Origin: Blastomussa wellsi
Taxonomy: Eukaryota; Cnidaria; Anthozoa; Scleractinia; Plerogyridae
DNA: 64,000 nucleotides
Direction of reading: 5' to 3'
Assembly: GCA_947652115.1 (NCBI GenBank)
Contig: OX393570.1
Span: forward strand, 614,006-678,005
Shown here: positions 10,409-23,082 of the stretch, piece after piece
How the letters are laid out: each line of letters begins with the position of its first letter
Numbering within the stretch: the stretch's first letter is position 1
Position numbers and translations under genes: made by a program
The notes under the pieces: generated by a model
The model's input: only the letters and a program-made list of their open reading frames with translations
What the model was told of the DNA's origin: nothing
Databases searched by the model: none

Positions 10409-13400
10409 GCGCACGTGTGCATGGCAACGCGAGCACGGATAATATGCAGCTGATATTTTTGTCATTCGATCAGAAACTGAAACTCTTATGCTCATGAGAC
10501 AAATATTGCAAACAAGGATTCCCCTATAGTTTCCAGTTGAGTTGTTTGTGATTTTCGTTTTCCTATTGGGAAGTACCAGTTTCCCAACCTTTTCAATTGG
10601 CGTCAAACTCGGTTCAAACGGTTAATTTATACTTGAAGCATTTCAGCAAATCACGTCTACCCGTTTACTCCCATTATAACAATTACTTACCTACTTGTCA
10701 ACCAAAAACGGTCGGAAAAGTAGTTGAGGTTCAAACGGTTGGTCCAAATAGAGTACGACCTTCGTTTTTCATTAATTGCAAGATGGAGTAGTTAGAAAAA
10801 GCTGGCGTACCGCTTAGCGCTAAGTTCTTGTAGGAGCACATCATCAGTAGAATTTTGGGTTTCAGTCTTGATATCGAATGAAACCTCAGACAAAGCTTTG
10901 AAATAAAATCAGGACCGCGATCAGCCATTCTTTTTTGCGCAAAAAGGAAAGACCTGATCGCAGATTAAGGGAGTTTTTTCATGCGGAGATCGCAGTCCTG
11001 ATTTTATTTTCGACAGACTTATCCGAAACTTTTCCAAATGTGTCATCCCCTTACCGGATAATAAATACGTGACAATAGTGAAATCGAAAATCTGTCAAAC
11101 TGTACACCACTATTGTGTGGGTTTAAGCGCGAGAAACGTATTTATATTAGCGTTGAAATATAAGGGGGCTGATAAGAAGTTTACATTCACCAGTCAGTCG
11201 TCGAGTCTGTAAATCAACGAGGTGACGCATTGCTAAGCGTGTTAGTTAAGCAATTAGGTCGGTAGAGATCAGAAAGTTGTAAAATGTTTTGATAAACTTA
11301 GTTACTCTTTGTCATTCAGTCAGTTAACAGAAAATAACCACATCATTAATGAATTATTATTCTCAAATTAAAATTCCACAAATTGTTGGATGTAAATACA
11401 GGAAAGTACACAGCTGAAAGGGAAGAATTTACAGCTGAGCGAGTAAATGTCTTTTGGGCTCAGTGAGAACCAGTAAAAACTAAATCACCCATTCAGTTGC
11501 AAAATGTAAAAAATGAAATATGATATGGTAGTTGACTAGCCGGCGAGTGTATTGCGTGACTTGTCGGCGAGAGTGCTGCGTGACTAGCGGTCGTGAGTAT
11601 CTGAAAAACAATCATAAACTTGTATTTGTAATTCCAGTATTCACAACACAGTACTTTCACCAAAATGAAATAAATTTAAATTACACTCTTTCGTGGCGCT
11701 CCAGGGTTTGTTGTAGTTATTTCGATATAGTTATTTTAGAACTGTATAGAATGAAATGTAACTTTTGGGTAATATGTAGGTAGGAATTACATGAGTATCA
11801 TTGCAAATGTAGTATAAGTATATATAGTTATGTAAGCAGTTGGATTAGTATTGTAGACATTGTAAGTAATGCAAGTATATGTGTTGTAAATATTATAAGT
11901 GGGTGACAAAAAATGTAAAAAATTGTTATTAAATTCCCGCCTTCCTACTAGTTGAAAGTTCCCAGTGCTTTGTTAACAAACTCTAATGGTACTCTGGCGG
12001 TTCAAGCCAATTTTGAGTGTCGGTTTTCGGGTTCATTCGTATTTTCCCGGAGGCGTACGGTCAAGAAATTATCGTGCGGTTGCAGGAAATAATAACTTTA
12101 TCCTTGAAGTGTCCTTGAAGCCTACCTTCTCGCGCTTCTCCCTAAGCAAGAGTTCGCCGAGAGGTTGCAACTAAAAACGGAACGCAGTTTTCCCATTTTC
12201 TCCCTTACCCGGTGGGGAGGTAATTTGCCATTTGGCCAGGCTATGAAAGGACGGGTTCAGAGAGCACGTGAAAAGATGGCGAAAAGATGAAGTTGGAGGC
12301 CGACGTTGATCATATTGACCCCCTATTTTAGCATAATCAAATTCGTTTTGTACTACAAAGTTGGAGCAGCGCTCAAAGGTTTCGTTAGAGAGTTTTAATT
12401 TATTTATTCAGGTCAAGAAATATATTTTTATTGTTTAGACTGGCTTTTTTAGCGAGACTACATTTCTGAAATTTGATCGGTTAACCCTTTTAGCTAGTAT
12501 CCTTAGTTTGTAATTCATAGAATTTGCAGGACGTCAACCTTCCTCAAAGTGTCGTGCATCAAACTCCCAACTCTTCCCATTCATTTACTGTAAATTTTGC
12601 CGTGCCCCCCCCCCCCCCCCCCTTACCCCCAACCGAGATGGCGTCAGAAACCGTGGTTGTTTTGATCGGTTGCCGTAGACAGCGTTCGAGACACAGATCC
12701 AATGGCGATTCATATTTTCGACAGATCTTCATTACGATTATGTCGTCTCTTTATTTGAAAGGTATTTTACGGTTCTGTAAATTTGAAGATTTGTATCATT
12801 TCCATATCTGCCATATTTTCGACTTTCCTATAAATTAGAAACCAGTGTGTTATCAGGCGCGGGAGCAGCGGGTGAAGTGAGCCAGTCGGGTCAGCGACTT
12901 ACGGAAGTCAATAGATCAGCCATATTGGAGGCGACTATACGCATGCGTAATATGACTAAACATGCGTGATATTATTTAAATTCTCGTAGACAAACGTTTA
13001 ATTAAACATTATGACAAGAGATAATAAAAGTTTGTTTGCATAATAGCGCAGTCCGTTTTCAATAATTTGTTTTCATTCAAACAAAAGCTAAAGATTCTTC
13101 AGCCCTGCGTCACTGACTGAATCAGCTAGATTCTGTGCTCGTTTTCGTTCGCGTATTAACAGTACGTGACTGATGATCTGTTGTTTCGATATGTCTGTCC
13201 CTGGCTTTGTTTAAAACAAGTGCAAATTTCCAAAACATCCCACATAGATCGCGCCTCTTTATTGAGATCAGTATGAAATTAAGATAGTATATTAATCAGA
13301 GACTGAAATCAAAGTTTGGCACTCAGGTTGCTCTTCAATTCTCTGTGGTTTTATCATGAGCAGAAAGTTAACCTTTTATCGCTGATTGTTCAGATTAAAT

Positions 13401-13702
13401 TGGCAAGATATTTGAAGGCAGCCACCCGTTACTGAAGGAATCAAATTAGCTAAATTTGCATTTCACACGTTTTTAGCGACAATTCGCGCGTGTTCTAAAT
13501 TTGTTTGCCCACAGGCCTAGAGTTGATCTGATCTCTACAGACTGATCAGGATCAAACGAGTCAGTGTATGATCTACGTAGCTATCTGTCGCTCGCTCACA
13601 GCAGAAATCCAGATACTTCTCAGAAGATGTAAGTAACGCGATGAACGGCCTCTATGATGAGAAGCATCGGTGTGTTGCTAATTGAAAGTAGCTACATCGT
13701 GT
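10409..13702. other. Intergenic region Fz1-Fz2
   Basis: The 3.3-kb gap has only short frames without recognisable domains. An inverted pair around 10905-11005 (ATAAAATCAGGAC and GTCCTGATTTTAT) looks like a small palindromic element. A C-run lies at 12606-12622. A strong donor-like ATGTAAGTAA at about 13627 could end a non-coding first exon of Fz2, with an acceptor at 13743, but the upstream ATG at 13703 makes this unnecessary. Confidence 0.45.
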
Positions 13703-16700
13703 ATGTTAAGCAATCTTCCGCTTTCCTCTCTTACTTCCAACAGGTGCCAGCAGCTAAAGTTCTTCACTTTCCTGTTGGCTGCAATGTTTTTTGTGGGATT
13801 TTCTCGACCTGAACCACAATGCGGCCTAGTCAACAGAACAATAGCCGGTCTTGAAAAAATATGCGGTTACGAATACACCGCTAACTTTGTTTACGATCAA
13901 CATTTTAGCAGCGCAGCGAAGGCTGTCACGTCCTTGAGAAACCTCCTCGGCAATTGCTCGGAGAGTGTTAACACAATGATCTGCTCTCTTTTCTTGCCGC
14001 GATGTAGCAAGGAAATAAGAGGCCCGTATTTGCCCTGCAGATCTGTTTGTTACGACTATGCAACTAAATGTCAGGATATTATCATAAAGAAAGGTCTTGA
14101 ATGGACAGTGGCCATGTGCGACATTTTGCCGGAGAGAGATAATCCTCGCACGACTAAAGGCTACCGAGAGAGATGCTTTACGCCAAAAAACTTCAAAGAT
14201 AGCGGTAAAAGTAAGTAACAATCTGTCCTTCTTTATAAAAAGGTTTAGGGACATTAACACGTTTTTCTTTTACGTTAATGATTGGCGCAAGTGAGGGTTA
14301 AGATTGCATCATGCACATGTCCTTAACACTTTCAGATTCTTTAGACAATGCAGCTTTATCTCCTTAATGAAATATCGCTTTTGAAACGGCCTAAAACACC
14401 TGAAACGGCCGATTTGCGTTTTTAGAGGTTTTTGTTATTTATTAGTTACAGTCGGATTCTCCGCTTTTTGAGAAGGTGTACAGTTAGGGCCCACGGGAAA
14501 CACAGCATTTAAACAGGAAAAGCTCTCGAATTTAGGCTTGAAAATGTTTAGACAATTGATGTAAAAAAGATCTTTATATCCACCGGGAAGCATTAGGTAT
14601 CGTACGCGCTAGGCTGACAAATTTTCTTTGACGCTACCAAAATACACGCACTTGAAAACTCCAAATTATTCCATAACCACAGAGTGTCAATCACGTTGAA
14701 AACGAAGGCGGATAAACTCTTTGAAAAGCGAGATTAAATCGTTTGGATTGACGTTTTCTTTCTGTTCAAGGCCTGCAAATTGAAAATGTGTCCTGCCTCT
14801 TAGCAGGACGGCAGAGCCTATGAAGTTTGGTACGGCTTGACAAAATTTGGGAGGGAAAAATTCCCGTCCGCACATGTAAGCCGGAACTGGTGACAGACAT
14901 TTTTGCAAAACACACAAAATTTGTCTTGTTGCGTACGGTTACCTTAGCAAACATGTCGCGAGGAAGTACGCGTTTTCTCCCTGGTCGTTTGTTGACATTT
15001 TACCCGAAATCAGTTATGTATGTATCCGTATATTCAGTGAAGGTGATTGGCTAATTGGCATACTTTGGCGCCAAATTGTCGTTATGAGCAGGTGCTAATT
15101 CTAATTATAGTTTTGCGGTGCAACGTCAGCTTTGTTTTTTCATACAAATAGTGTTTCACCGAAAGAGAACCCTGAAACAGTGTACTGGCTGTATTAGCGG
15201 TTTACTATGACGTTTTTCTGTGTTCTGTGTTCTGTGTTCTATGTTCTATGATAAAGTTTTCAATCAGTGTTTCCGGTTTCAAGATAACCTCGGTCTAGAT
15301 ACCATGATTTATCACAATTCAAAGTCGTTTTGTTCCTTTTATCAAAATTTATTTATTACAATTTAATGGCTAAAAAAGAATATATATACAATGAGCCATA
15401 AGGATGGTCTGCAAAAGAGACTGGGTCCCCATGCTAGGCAGACCACCTCATCGAACATTACATTATAAACTAACCTAAAAGATAAAAATTCCCTAACCCC
15501 CCTTTTAAAACTCAAAAAAAAGACTACATTAAACTAACCTAGAAGATAAAAATTCCCTAACCCCCCTTTTAAAACTTGAAACACTTGGTGCACTGCGGGT
15601 TAAAAATGGCAGAGAGTTCCACATATCCACGATACGATTAAAAAAGCTAAATTTAAAAACGTCTATTCGTGCAAACTGTTTCTTTAAAGTTAAATTGTCT
15701 ATGCCCCTCAGGGGATATCGATCATAATAAGAATAAAAATCTATGAAAGCGGAGATGTCTATATTAATAAGACCATTAAGAACTTTGTAGAAAAACAAGA
15801 CATCGAAAAAGAAGCGCCTATCCTCAAGAGAACTGAAGTAAGTTCAGTTTATCCTTGCGAGTTGCATAGTCATCGTCAGATTTGAGTATAAACTTGGTTG
15901 CTCTTCGCTGGATTCTTTCAAGTTTATTTATGTTCCTTACTGTATGCGGAGACCAGACGACGGTACAGTACTCCAGCTGGGACCTTACTAAGGCACAATA
16001 TAGAGTTCTTCAAAAGGAGTAGATTTTAACGATCAGTTTTACTCGGATGGCATTCGGCATCCCCAAGAGCCCTACAACAATAGCATAAACCATATCGCTT
16101 TCACGATAGACGGTTTTTTTAGCAGGGCTTAGTTTTTGCGGCAGAGCACGTACTAGCTGGTACACGCTAGTACGCTGGTACGCTGCCTGTCTGATGTAGA
16201 AAAACCTCACAGGTCTAGAGTGTCTGTTTGAATAAAGTTCATGTTTATAGCTGGTACATTAATAAAGAAAATTCACCACCCAATCTGCAAACTGACAAAG
16301 GTAGTTGCCAGCTGGAAAGGTTGTAAAATACACTCCATTGCATTTCAAGGGTCTTCGACTACCTCTCGGAACGAGAGATGTTATTTGGTTCTAAAAACAA
16401 TATTTAACTAGCAGGTCACAACAATGCTCCTATCTCAAGAGAACAATAGGCAGTGTTTACAATGGACGAATAAGGTTTCAGATAGCCGAGATGCGCGTTT
16501 TGTCTCCGTGTCAAAACGACCCCTGTTACGGTGCAAAACCTTTCATATGGAAATGTACTTGACTCACATGCAAGACAATGAAAGTGCAGCTAAAATGAAA
16601 AGACAATAAACGCGTAATTAAAACTTATTTCCCTTATATGAAAGGCTGTGTCACTAGAACTGGTTTTGAAATGGAGAAGAAGGAAATGGCCCGTCTTAGT

Positions 16701-19700
16701 AAACACCATTCTTGAGCTGCAATCTTTGCTAATAGAGGAGACAGGGGGAGGGGAAACAACAAACGTTCAATCCTTCCGGACACTTTTGCCTGTGATTGCA
16801 ACAAGACACAACTTCGTGGTGACCCACTGGGCTTGTTTGACATGTGTGTGATCCGGGATATCATCTTTGCAGGTTACAGCCACAAATGCTCCGACATTGT
16901 CATTCCCGCCTGTAAAGGAATCCATGGCTACACTAAGACAGTGGTCTCCGAAGAAGTGCAGAAAAAGTACAGTGCCTGGATGACAAACAAAATCAACTAC
17001 AAACAAAACGATAACTGCAGCGAGCTGCGAAAAGAGATCATGTGCGCAGAAAACATTCCTGCCTGTATAGATGGTACCGCCGGATTCCTGTGCAGAGATA
17101 GTTGTTACAAGTTTTTTGACAAGTGCGACACTCCATTTTTTTATAACAAAGACATGTGTATGGAATTTCCCAAGAGGAATGAGGATACTCCCAAAGAATC
17201 GGCGATATGCAAACAGACACACTGGCCTCGAGCGGAGAACTGGGTGCTAGCTGAAAATTCAACGGCAACAAGTAAGTAAGACTTGTATAGCGCTCTTCAT
17301 AGGCGTTCGGGCCGGGGGGGGGCAGGGGGGTCTGCAGCCCCCCCCCCCCCCCCACAAATTTTGGGCAAATCAAATTTTTTGGGCAGCATGAGAAAACTTG
17401 GGCAAGGCAACTTGGGAGAATTTTTTGGGCAAATGGTTCACCGCTCCCCCCGCCCCCCCTGGCAAAAAATTGCCCGTACGCCGATGGCGCTTTCTTCTCT
17501 TTATTTTGCTTAGAAATAGAGGGGTCTCCCTTCCTCCTAAATGCAATATTGCAAAAAGACGGGAATTGGAGACATATATCTATTATTACTAAATTAACGT
17601 ATTATATAACATAAAATGTTTATCTTTTTCAACTTCTTAGGTCCAACAGTGACTCCAACCCTTCAGGGATCTTTAACCAAGCCAGGTAAAAGATCTTTTC
17701 TACTTCAGACCATCCCTTCCTTTAGCACTCTGTTCATAACTAATGGCGAAGAACGCTTTAGCGAGGGGTCTCAATTAAGTTAAAAGCAAGGTGATAAAAA
17801 AATTATTAAAAATTGAAAAATGTTAACTTTTGGCCGTAAAAAAATGTTAACCGTAAAAGTACCAAACATGAAAGAGAAAATCCCAAGATTTCTTATCAGG
17901 CCGTTTGAAGTGTCTACTGTATGGATCGTAGAACTAGTTGACAGACGCAGCAGATGATTTGACAATAAATTCCGATACATTAAAATTCTAACATGGCGCC
18001 GGGGCTTGTGGGACTAAAACAAAAGAAATTATTAATATATTCATCCCTAGCTAAGCCTCCATATAAAATCTTTATTCACCCAAGCCTCTGCGACATGTTA
18101 GAATATTAATATCGGAATTGGTTACTTTGCAATTGTAGTAATATGTTTCCAAATGCCAGGCAAGATCAGGCTATAGCATGATGAAGCACTTGCTTTGGGG
18201 TGCTAAAATTAATTATAGTCAAGAACTAAAAATTCATTCGTATTTTGCTTTCCTTAGTCACCGCAGCAACTGGAAGTAAAACAGGTAACTGCTACACCTC
18301 AGGCTCACAAAAAGCGAGCTTTGTGTCCATGGAAGCCTGTTTAAGATGTGTCGTGCTAAACCCACTTTTTTCATGTTGCTCAAAACTAATCGAACGTCTG
18401 CGGCAGTCTCTGTGACTATATAGCTACAATTCGTTGTTTTACGTTTGAGTTTGTCATCATGGTGTGTGGTCATTTTGCTATAACATACATACAAGCGGCC
18501 GCACTTGGTTTTCATCAGTTCAAATACTGTTTACAAGGATAAAGCAAATCTTACCATGCATAAAAACATCATTCTTTAATTTACCGATTATTATTTTTAT
18601 CTGAGAAGATAACCTTGCCTTTTCAGACTAATTCTATTATGCAAGTATAACATTAGATGTTTAACTTTTTTAGGTGCAACTGTAAGAGGAGGAGTTTCAA
18701 TCAAGACAGGTAAAGACCATTTTCCATGGAAATGTTATAAGTTCTAGAAATCAAACGTGCACGTTTCAACGTTTACTAAAACAATTCGATGCATGGAATT
18801 TGTTTTGTAGAGAACAGGCAAAGACCAATTTAATACAGCTAGTATTTGTTAAATTTAACCCTGTTAACCCCGTCCCTCCCTCCCCTCTTTTGACGATATC
18901 TACAGAGGACTTGATCAAGAACATCAGGAACCGTCATGTTTAATGAAAGACCACGTGACTAGAAAACGACGTAAGATACATGCATCGTGACAGCAATTTC
19001 ATGTTCTCAAATCCCTCAGTGTCCTGGAAATGTTTTGATCCATTGAAGGGACGATTAATTCTGAGACAGCCCTCAAAGGCGGGTGGCCTAATGGTTAGTG
19101 CGCTGAACTCCAGATCAGTCGATCGAACGGTCCGGGAAGGGAAGGGGAGGGGTACCCCCTTATATGGTATATAATGAAGCAAGTCTGTCCTAAACAGGGT
19201 ATGACTTCAAGCCTTTTAAGCATCTTCGAAATCATAAACGTTCATCAGGTTTGTTTAGCCGGTCATCAGTCACCAATAGATTCATTTTCAGGACTGGATA
19301 TTAGCACTTTTCTTTGTCCTAAACAGAGTACGTGTTTGACGTTATTTTGTCCTAAGCAGGGTCAGGTTTTCAAACCTCCAGCGACACCCTTATACCTTAA
19401 CATGGACCAGGAACCCCACCACCCTCCCCGGGCGAACTGTCCGGGCCCTGGCCGGGGTAATTGTGTTGTGTTCTTGAGCAATACACTTTCTCTCACAGTG
19501 CCTCTCTCCACCCTGAACTATAACGGCAACCTGATGGAATGCTGGGAAGTAACCTGCGATGAACTAGCATCCCATCCAGGGGGGAGTAACCTGTGATGGA
19601 CTAGTATCCCATCCAGGGGGGTGGGGGTTGCAATACTCCTAGCCGGGCTACAGAAACCGGAGTTAAAGGAGCTACGTCACGATTCGTGCATTTTGAAAAA

Positions 19701-20195
19701 TTTAGCCTGGATGTTTCAAATTCCTCAGTTGCAATCCGTTTCAACCTTCTCCATTCTTAACCATCCTTGTTCCTTTTTGGTTTAGTATCACCGCGCCATG
19801 TTGTCGTTCTTCCTCAGTAAATTATTAGTTTGAAGTCTCTTACGTTTTAAAAACAATTTGATTCGTCGCAAAAAATGACTCAGAATATCAGTTGGGTTAA
19901 TACGCTTTATTAGTTTCTTTTACTCATCTTTCGTGTTTCTGTTTCTTTATTCACAGAGAATAATAATGTTGTGCCACCTGGTATGCACGCTAAAGGACAG
20001 CAGCCTGATGGAAAAAAATCCAGCTCCTCTAAACTAACTATAGGCCTTGTGGTAACATTTATTTTGATTCTTCTAATTGCAATAGGAATTGTAGGATTCT
20101 TATTGTACAGAAGAAAACGAAGTCACCAGTTTGACTATCAAAAGCAAGTTCTTTACTCCGAAGACAAAGCAGAAGAATTTGAAATTTTTACTTGA
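13703..20195 (+). CDS. Fz2: two-CRD membrane protein with micro-exon stalk (417 aa)
   Basis: Exons: 13703-14210, 16873-17271, 17641-17685, 18258-18284, 18674-18709, 19957-20195, all joined in phase 1. The start is the first ATG of the open frame; the hydrophobic leader (about residues 20-34) then works as a signal peptide. Domain A is at about 40-165 and B at 170-302, each with ten FZ cysteines. B ends C-x4-WP-x4-W. Three exons of 45, 27 and 36 nt then encode a Thr/Ser/Pro/Gly-rich stalk (303-338). The last exon gives a transmembrane helix at about 367-389, RRKR, and a 28-residue tail with YQKQ at 399-402. The first donor could also be six bases earlier (GTAAAA at 14205), also phase 1. A polyadenylation signal lies at 20375. 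Each stalk exon could be skipped without a frameshift. Confidence 0.83.
15345..16015 (-). mobile_element. Non-LTR retrotransposon (LINE) 3' end, degenerate
   Basis: The minus strand encodes the C-terminal part of a LINE ORF2. Visible motifs are L-x-RSQLEYC-x-VVWSP, KLERIQRRATKFI, DRRFFF-x-V, LFFYK-x-LNGLI and N-x-WNSLP. The two halves are in different frames, so it is broken. Only the terminal part is present (5' truncation). It lies in Fz2 intron 1 in antisense orientation. Confidence 0.75.
17295..17480 (+). repeat. G/C-run repeat with TTGGGCAA units
   Basis: Runs of G and C are followed by repeated (A/T)TTTTGGGCAA units and end in the complementary GGCAAAAAATTGCCC. It looks like a dispersed low-complexity element. 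It lies about 20 bp after the Fz2 exon 2 donor. Confidence 0.5.
19075..19640 (+). mobile_element. SINE copy with internal insertion
   Basis: The head GGTGGCCTAATGGTTAGTGC matches the tRNA-like start of the family. The body resumes at about 19440 with CCTGGCCGGGG and ends in two tandem copies of the GATGRACTAGCATCCCATCC segment. About 300 bp with three TTTGTCCTAA(A/G)CAG repeats lies between. It is in the last intron of Fz2. Confidence 0.6.
19662..19890 (+). repeat. Dispersed repeat, copy 1
   Basis: Starts near GAGCTACGTCACG and runs through TGCATTTTGAAAAA, CTTCTCCAT, CCTTGTTCCTTTTTGGTTT and AATTATTAGTTT to CGTCGCAAAAAATGAC. A matching copy in the same orientation lies at 34985-35220, and a partial one at about 47140-47215. 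No coding sequence is visible. Confidence 0.6.
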
Positions 20196-20374
20196 AAATA
20201 TTTTAGGTAATCCGGATAAATAGAAACTTGAACAAGTCGTTTTAACGGCAGAATAGAATGTTATCAGACTTTCGAGTTTCGCAGGGGATATGTTATTTCG
20301 CTGAAATATCTATCTCAGGCTAAAATGTCTATCTAAGTCTATAATCGCCTCATAGACAATCTGGATTTAAGAAC

Positions 20375-20380
20375 AATAAA
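20375..20380 (+). promoter_or_regulatory. Polyadenylation signal of Fz2
   Basis: AATAAA occurs 180 bp after the Fz2 stop codon, the first canonical signal downstream on that strand. Confidence 0.5.
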
Positions 20381-20400
20381 ATGCTTACCACCCCGAGCAA

Positions 20401-20585
20401 CAGAGGCGGATCCAGAAATTTTTTATAGGGGGCTCCAAACATTTACTCATTTGAGTGATAATAGGCGATCCTGTCGATGCGAGAGATTCAGCGCCATACA
20501 AGAAATAAAGACAGCAAAATCAGTTAGGGAAGGGAGGGCCCGGACCCCCCCCCCCCCCCCCACCCTCCCGCTGGATCCGCCACTG
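20401..20585. mobile_element. Short MITE with GGCGGATCCAG ends
   Basis: The ends are CAGAGGCGGATCCAG and CTGGATCCGCCACTG, inverted relative to each other, about 185 bp apart, with a long C-run inside. No coding capacity. Confidence 0.6.
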
Positions 20586-21965
20586 AGCAATGTAATGCCT
20601 TATGATTTAAATTCCTTCGGAAAGCTGAATGTCTTCTTTGGGAGTGTAAAGGTTTTATGAGTCAATGAGTCAAATTTTAAATTACAGTTATTGATTTGAA
20701 AATAGTGCTTCCCTTATTAACAAACGAAAACTAGCCACAAGCAGACCAGAATGGAACCAGTGGTAGCCACTGGTTACGGACCTTAAATTCGCCACTGGGA
20801 ACTAACCACAAGCAAACTGGAGTGGGAGTAGCCGCAAGCAAACTAGAGTAGAACAAAGTGCTTTTATGCTAATTTGAGTGAGTGGGTGAGTGCTTTATGC
20901 TAATTTGTATCCAGACAAACCGTGATTCAACACATAATAACTGAGTAATTGTAGTCTGGAGATGACATAGTCGATAAAGTGTTGTTTTTGTTACAATATA
21001 CAAGTCAGTGACAAAAACAACACTTTTATCAACATAATAACTTACTATGTGTAAAGATCACCTTGAGTCATTGACTGCCATGACTCATTTGACTCATAAA
21101 ACAACGGACCTCGTTTTTTGGTACGAAAATGGCCAACTACGATTTTCGGAGAGACAAAAACAGCTCGTAAATTTGGGTTTTAGTGTTCTCTGAACACTTC
21201 TGTCATTTTAGAGTTCATGGATCATTGACGGCAGGAAAATAGTGCAGGTATTCTAAGTGCCCCTGGTATCAGATTAGAAGTACTTTATTGCCCCGGAAGG
21301 GGTAGGGGGTAGGGGTGTTACCCAAAACACCAAATTCAATGGTAAAATCAATAACTAACAGTTGTGTGAAGTTGTAGGGATTTTGTCTTCCCTTTGAATG
21401 AGATTTATAGCCCATCTGGAAGGGATTTTTCAATTGCGCGCAAAATTTTGACAACCCGATATTTTGCAGGCGACTGATTCTGAGAAAATTCTATCCATAA
21501 TTCGCGAAGGGTCTGACCCTGTGTGAACTGGCAAAAGGTCAGGACAGGTTCCTAATCATTGCTAGCAGTTGATAAGTCTTTTGTTAATTTTAGAAAGTTT
21601 AACTTGCTAAAGATTTGCCTCTTCATGTGAAGTTCTTGGGATAATGTATACAATGTACAACTGTATTAGATGAATTGAAGAAGTTAAGGACTTGTGCGTT
21701 TCGCTATCATATGCACCAATAAATAATTAGAAATTAAGAGCATTGCTGTCTGTTACTTTCCTTTCGTGCCTTGTTCCATGTCACATTCTGTTAAAGACAC
21801 GCTGATGAGTGAGTAACCCCCACCCGAACTCTATCCTGGAATCCTCCTCCGGTTTCGTACAGGCAAACATGAGCAAAATTGCTTCTCATGAAATCAAGTT
21901 AGTATGCATGCGACTCAGAAATGACGGACGAGGCGGATAAGTGGAGTCACAAGCGTTATGATCTA

Positions 21966-23082
21966 CAGTATGTTGGCCTATTTCCGGACACTTTTTGCAT
22001 AAACCGTAATATCTTACCTCAAAACAACACAAACAAGCTGACTGATTCAGCCATAAGTTAGCTTCCACTTCTGGCAAGTAGGTCGCAAAGTTTCATCACC
22101 TGAAGCTCTTTGGATTCTTCGTAATTTTGGAAAGAGTTCAGTCGTCGATTTGGATGCCCTATTTCCGGACAGGTTGCCCTATAGCCTGCGAGCAGCCGTC
22201 TCCTATTTGTAGGAAATAAGAGACGGCTGCACGCAGGCCAGTTGCCTCTCTCCTCCGCAGAGGCCTCTTTCATTTTCGGGAAGGGGAATAGGGAGAGGTG
22301 AAAAGAAAGCGCGTGAAGGCTGGGGAGAAGGGAATTCAGAGTTTGCGGTGAATGCTGGGAAGGACGAAAACGGGGCGCCCTTCCCATCGTGCCCCGCGCT
22401 CCCGGATTTTTAATTCTCCCCTTCTCCCCCTCCCCGGAGGCTCTGCGGAGGAGAGAGGGCCAGTTGCCCTATTGCCGGACGATCGTTACAAGATAAATAT
22501 CCGCTTTTCTTGGGAACATTCTTCTCCCTCGTGGCAACATATACCTTATGAAAGTTTAATAAAGAAACATTCATTTAAAAGATTACTTTTTGTCTGAAAT
22601 CGAAAGCTTTCTCTTTCGATTATTTAGCGAAGAAGTCCTCCATAGTTTGGAAACCACTCGAGCCGACGAGGGAGTATAAAAATGCTTGTCTTTCAACAAC
22701 TCTTCGATAACATTGCATTTAAAACAGAAACTAGTTTGCTATCGTTAGGTGTCCGGAAATAGGCACACCTCACCAAAAATGTAAACTCTTTTGTGGTCAA
22801 GTTCGAAGATACGAAACTGAAAACGGAAAATTCTTATATGCTGACAAACCTAGTCATTTAACCTTTACTTATGTCCAAAAAAAAGTTTAATCTGTTTAGA
22901 AAAATCGCATTCAAGAAGAAACAAATTTTGCCTGCCTCGACTGAAAACTTGAATGTTTCCACCTAAACGGACTAGTCGATAAGTCGATAAGTCTTCGGAA
23001 CATATCGATCGGATTTGCTTTACTGTTTCAACGAATTACAGAATCGTTAAGTTGGAGTGTCCGGAAATAGGGCAACATACTG
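21966..23082. mobile_element. Non-autonomous mariner/pogo-like element (1.1 kb)
   Basis: The ends CAGTATGTTG(G/C)CCTATTTCCGG are inverted over about 27 bp and flanked by TA at 21964 and 23083, the hallmark of Tc1/mariner-type insertion. Further copies of CTATTTCCGGACA occur inside (around 22160 and, reversed, 22752). No transposase frame is present. The interior holds a hairpin (about 22189-22240) and the CTCCGCAGAGGC fold-back arms (22247-22460), so it appears to be a nested composite. Confidence 0.75.
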
